A program made the translations under genes and the position numbers. Below the pieces are notes generated by a model. It did not search any database, was not told the DNA's origin, and was given only the letters and a program-made list of their open reading frames with translations. A DNA stretch of 64,000 nucleotides from Flammulina velutipes (lineage: Eukaryota > Basidiomycota > Agaricomycetes > Agaricales > Physalacriaceae): positions 62,001 through 126,000 of the forward strand of contig JAALGH010000019.1 of the NCBI GenBank assembly GCA_011800155.1, in the 5' to 3' direction. Positions 63,480 to 64,000 of this stretch are shown piece after piece. Every line of letters starts with the position of its first letter. The stretch's first letter is position 1.

Positions 63480-63537
63480 TATGAATTACCGGTAGGGATA
63501 TATCCCTAGAGGCTAGCATCTACCTGCAGCCACGGGT
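63480..63537 (-). repeat. copy B right terminal inverted repeat
   Basis: Inverse of 50485-50545: ACCCGTGGCTGCA at the tip and AGGGATATATCCCTACCGGTAA further in. Confidence 0.75.
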
Positions 63538-64000
63538 GGCGTAGGAGCCGTACGTCTTCCCACGAACGGTTGACTCGCGCCCGACTTTTCAACCACTCAA
63601 TGCGCACCATCCCGTCCATCTCGTCTTTAGCCATAGAATCCATTGCGCCCCCAACCATCCAAATCCACGAGAGCTCGAACGTTGAGCTTCCATACTCCGC
63701 TCTGTCCTTGTTCTGCCCAAGCCGCATCTTCTTTCTCGCCGGCATATCCGCTGCATTATCGATGTCGAAGACCTGACTGTTGAGGTCCCGGATGTCCTTG
63801 TCCTCCAATATCCGCAGAGTCTTCATCCAAGCGCCAGGGCCTCGGAGGAGCAGAAGCGTGTTTCGAGCCGTTCGATATTTCTGGACAACAAGCTGCTCGC
63901 GAGCCTTCAGGCGATGCAGGGCACTCCATGTCCGAGTTGTCTGCTTTTGCGAACGTTGGTTAAGTTGACGATAGTATGAGATGGAACGCCTGGAGCGGAT
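63538..64000 (-). pseudogene. KDZ4 transposase, upstream part (continues past the window)
   Basis: Minus-strand frame open to the window edge: QKYRTARNTLLLLRG, KTLRILEDKDIRDLNSQVFD, KKMRLGQNKDR, FELSWIWMVGGAMDSMAKDE, VRIEWLKSRARVNRSWEDVR, then LLR where copy B begins. This is the conserved region just before the last helices of KDZ transposases. It continues in frame at 50484. Confidence 0.85.

Larger units (their letters stand above)
50485..63537. mobile_element. KDZ multi-gene transposon, copy B, with both ends
   Basis: Ends are inverted matches. From the left, AGCCATAGCTGTA, then AGGGATGTATCCCTAC about 30 bp in. From the right, ACCCGTGGCTGCA, then AGGGATATATCCCTAC at the same distance. 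Flanks share GCGTAGG (50478-50484 and 63539-63545; 8-mers CGCGTAGG and GGCGTAGG). Outside, both flanks are parts of one KDZ gene on the minus strand. Inside are P3(-), V3(+), V4(+), M2(-), an unknown gene(+), two small genes(-) and an intact KDZ transposase(+). By position, everything inside was inserted together. Confidence 0.85.

Noticed and set aside
50091..64000. KDZ pieces at 50091-50484 and 63538-64000 as two separate gene fragments
   Set aside because: They join in frame at LLR|EEKRR, share the GCGTAGG duplication and face each other across matching inverted ends, so one split gene explains both.
1..64000. tRNA, rRNA, CRISPR arrays, telomere repeats
   Set aside because: No recognisable cloverleaf, rRNA core, spaced repeat array or telomere-like repeat was seen by eye; a tRNA scan was not possible.

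Overview
The window looks like repeat-rich DNA from a mushroom-forming basidiomycete (Agaricomycetes). Genes are cut by many spliceosomal introns of about 45-60 nt with GT..AG ends, usually with a CTAAC-like branch site. The dominant families are ones known to be expanded in these fungi: KDZ (Kyakuja-Dileera-Zisupton) transposases with CxC cysteine clusters, a TET/JBP-like dioxygenase, hAT transposases and a Ty3/gypsy retroelement. No rRNA, tRNA, CRISPR array or ordinary housekeeping gene was recognised.

The central observation is a large multi-gene KDZ transposon present twice. Copy B (about 50485-63537, 13 kb) has matching terminal inverted repeats and an imperfect target duplication (core GCGTAGG). 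It splits a third KDZ gene whose reading frame resumes exactly across the insertion. Its cargo, left to right, is: a large protein of an uncharacterised family (here called P) on the minus strand; two proteins with RNase H1 N-terminal (viroplasmin-like) domains on the plus strand; a small basic protein starting MGRKKLY on the minus strand; three small unknown genes; and an intact KDZ transposase on the plus strand. Copy A (from before base 1 to about 28994) has the same order P(-), V(+), V(+), M(-), extra cargo, KDZ(+). Its P gene is broken by a 1.4-kb insertion and a 2.6-kb foldback element, and its KDZ gene is split by an 11.4-kb Ty3/gypsy element.

Region by region: 1-8750 is the P1/V1/V2/M1 block with two insertions. 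9124-12589 is copy-A cargo, including a RING-finger gene. 13043-28697 is the KDZ1 gene, interrupted at 16659-28029 by the gypsy element. That element has LTRs that look identical, gag-protease and pol on the minus strand, and two intron-containing genes on the opposite strand between pol and the 3' LTR. 29744-32674 is an hAT transposase. 32962-33615 is a TET/JBP-like protein in which an expected iron ligand is changed. 33896-35692 holds two unknown genes. 36090-45870 is a third KDZ gene (KDZ3) carrying three separate insertions: a 427-bp MITE inside an intron, a 3.25-kb hAT with a transposase, and a 1.74-kb solo-LTR-like element. 46424-46910 is a 187-bp tandem repeat. 47069-49788 holds an apparently intact P gene (P2) and a gene remnant. 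50091-64000 is the KDZ4 gene split by copy B.

Working model (inference): P, V and M travel with the KDZ transposase as mobile cargo. P and the first V gene start head to head from a short shared promoter, and the second V and M genes end tail to tail 7-9 bp apart in both copies. What P, V and M do for the element, or to the host, cannot be read from the sequence.
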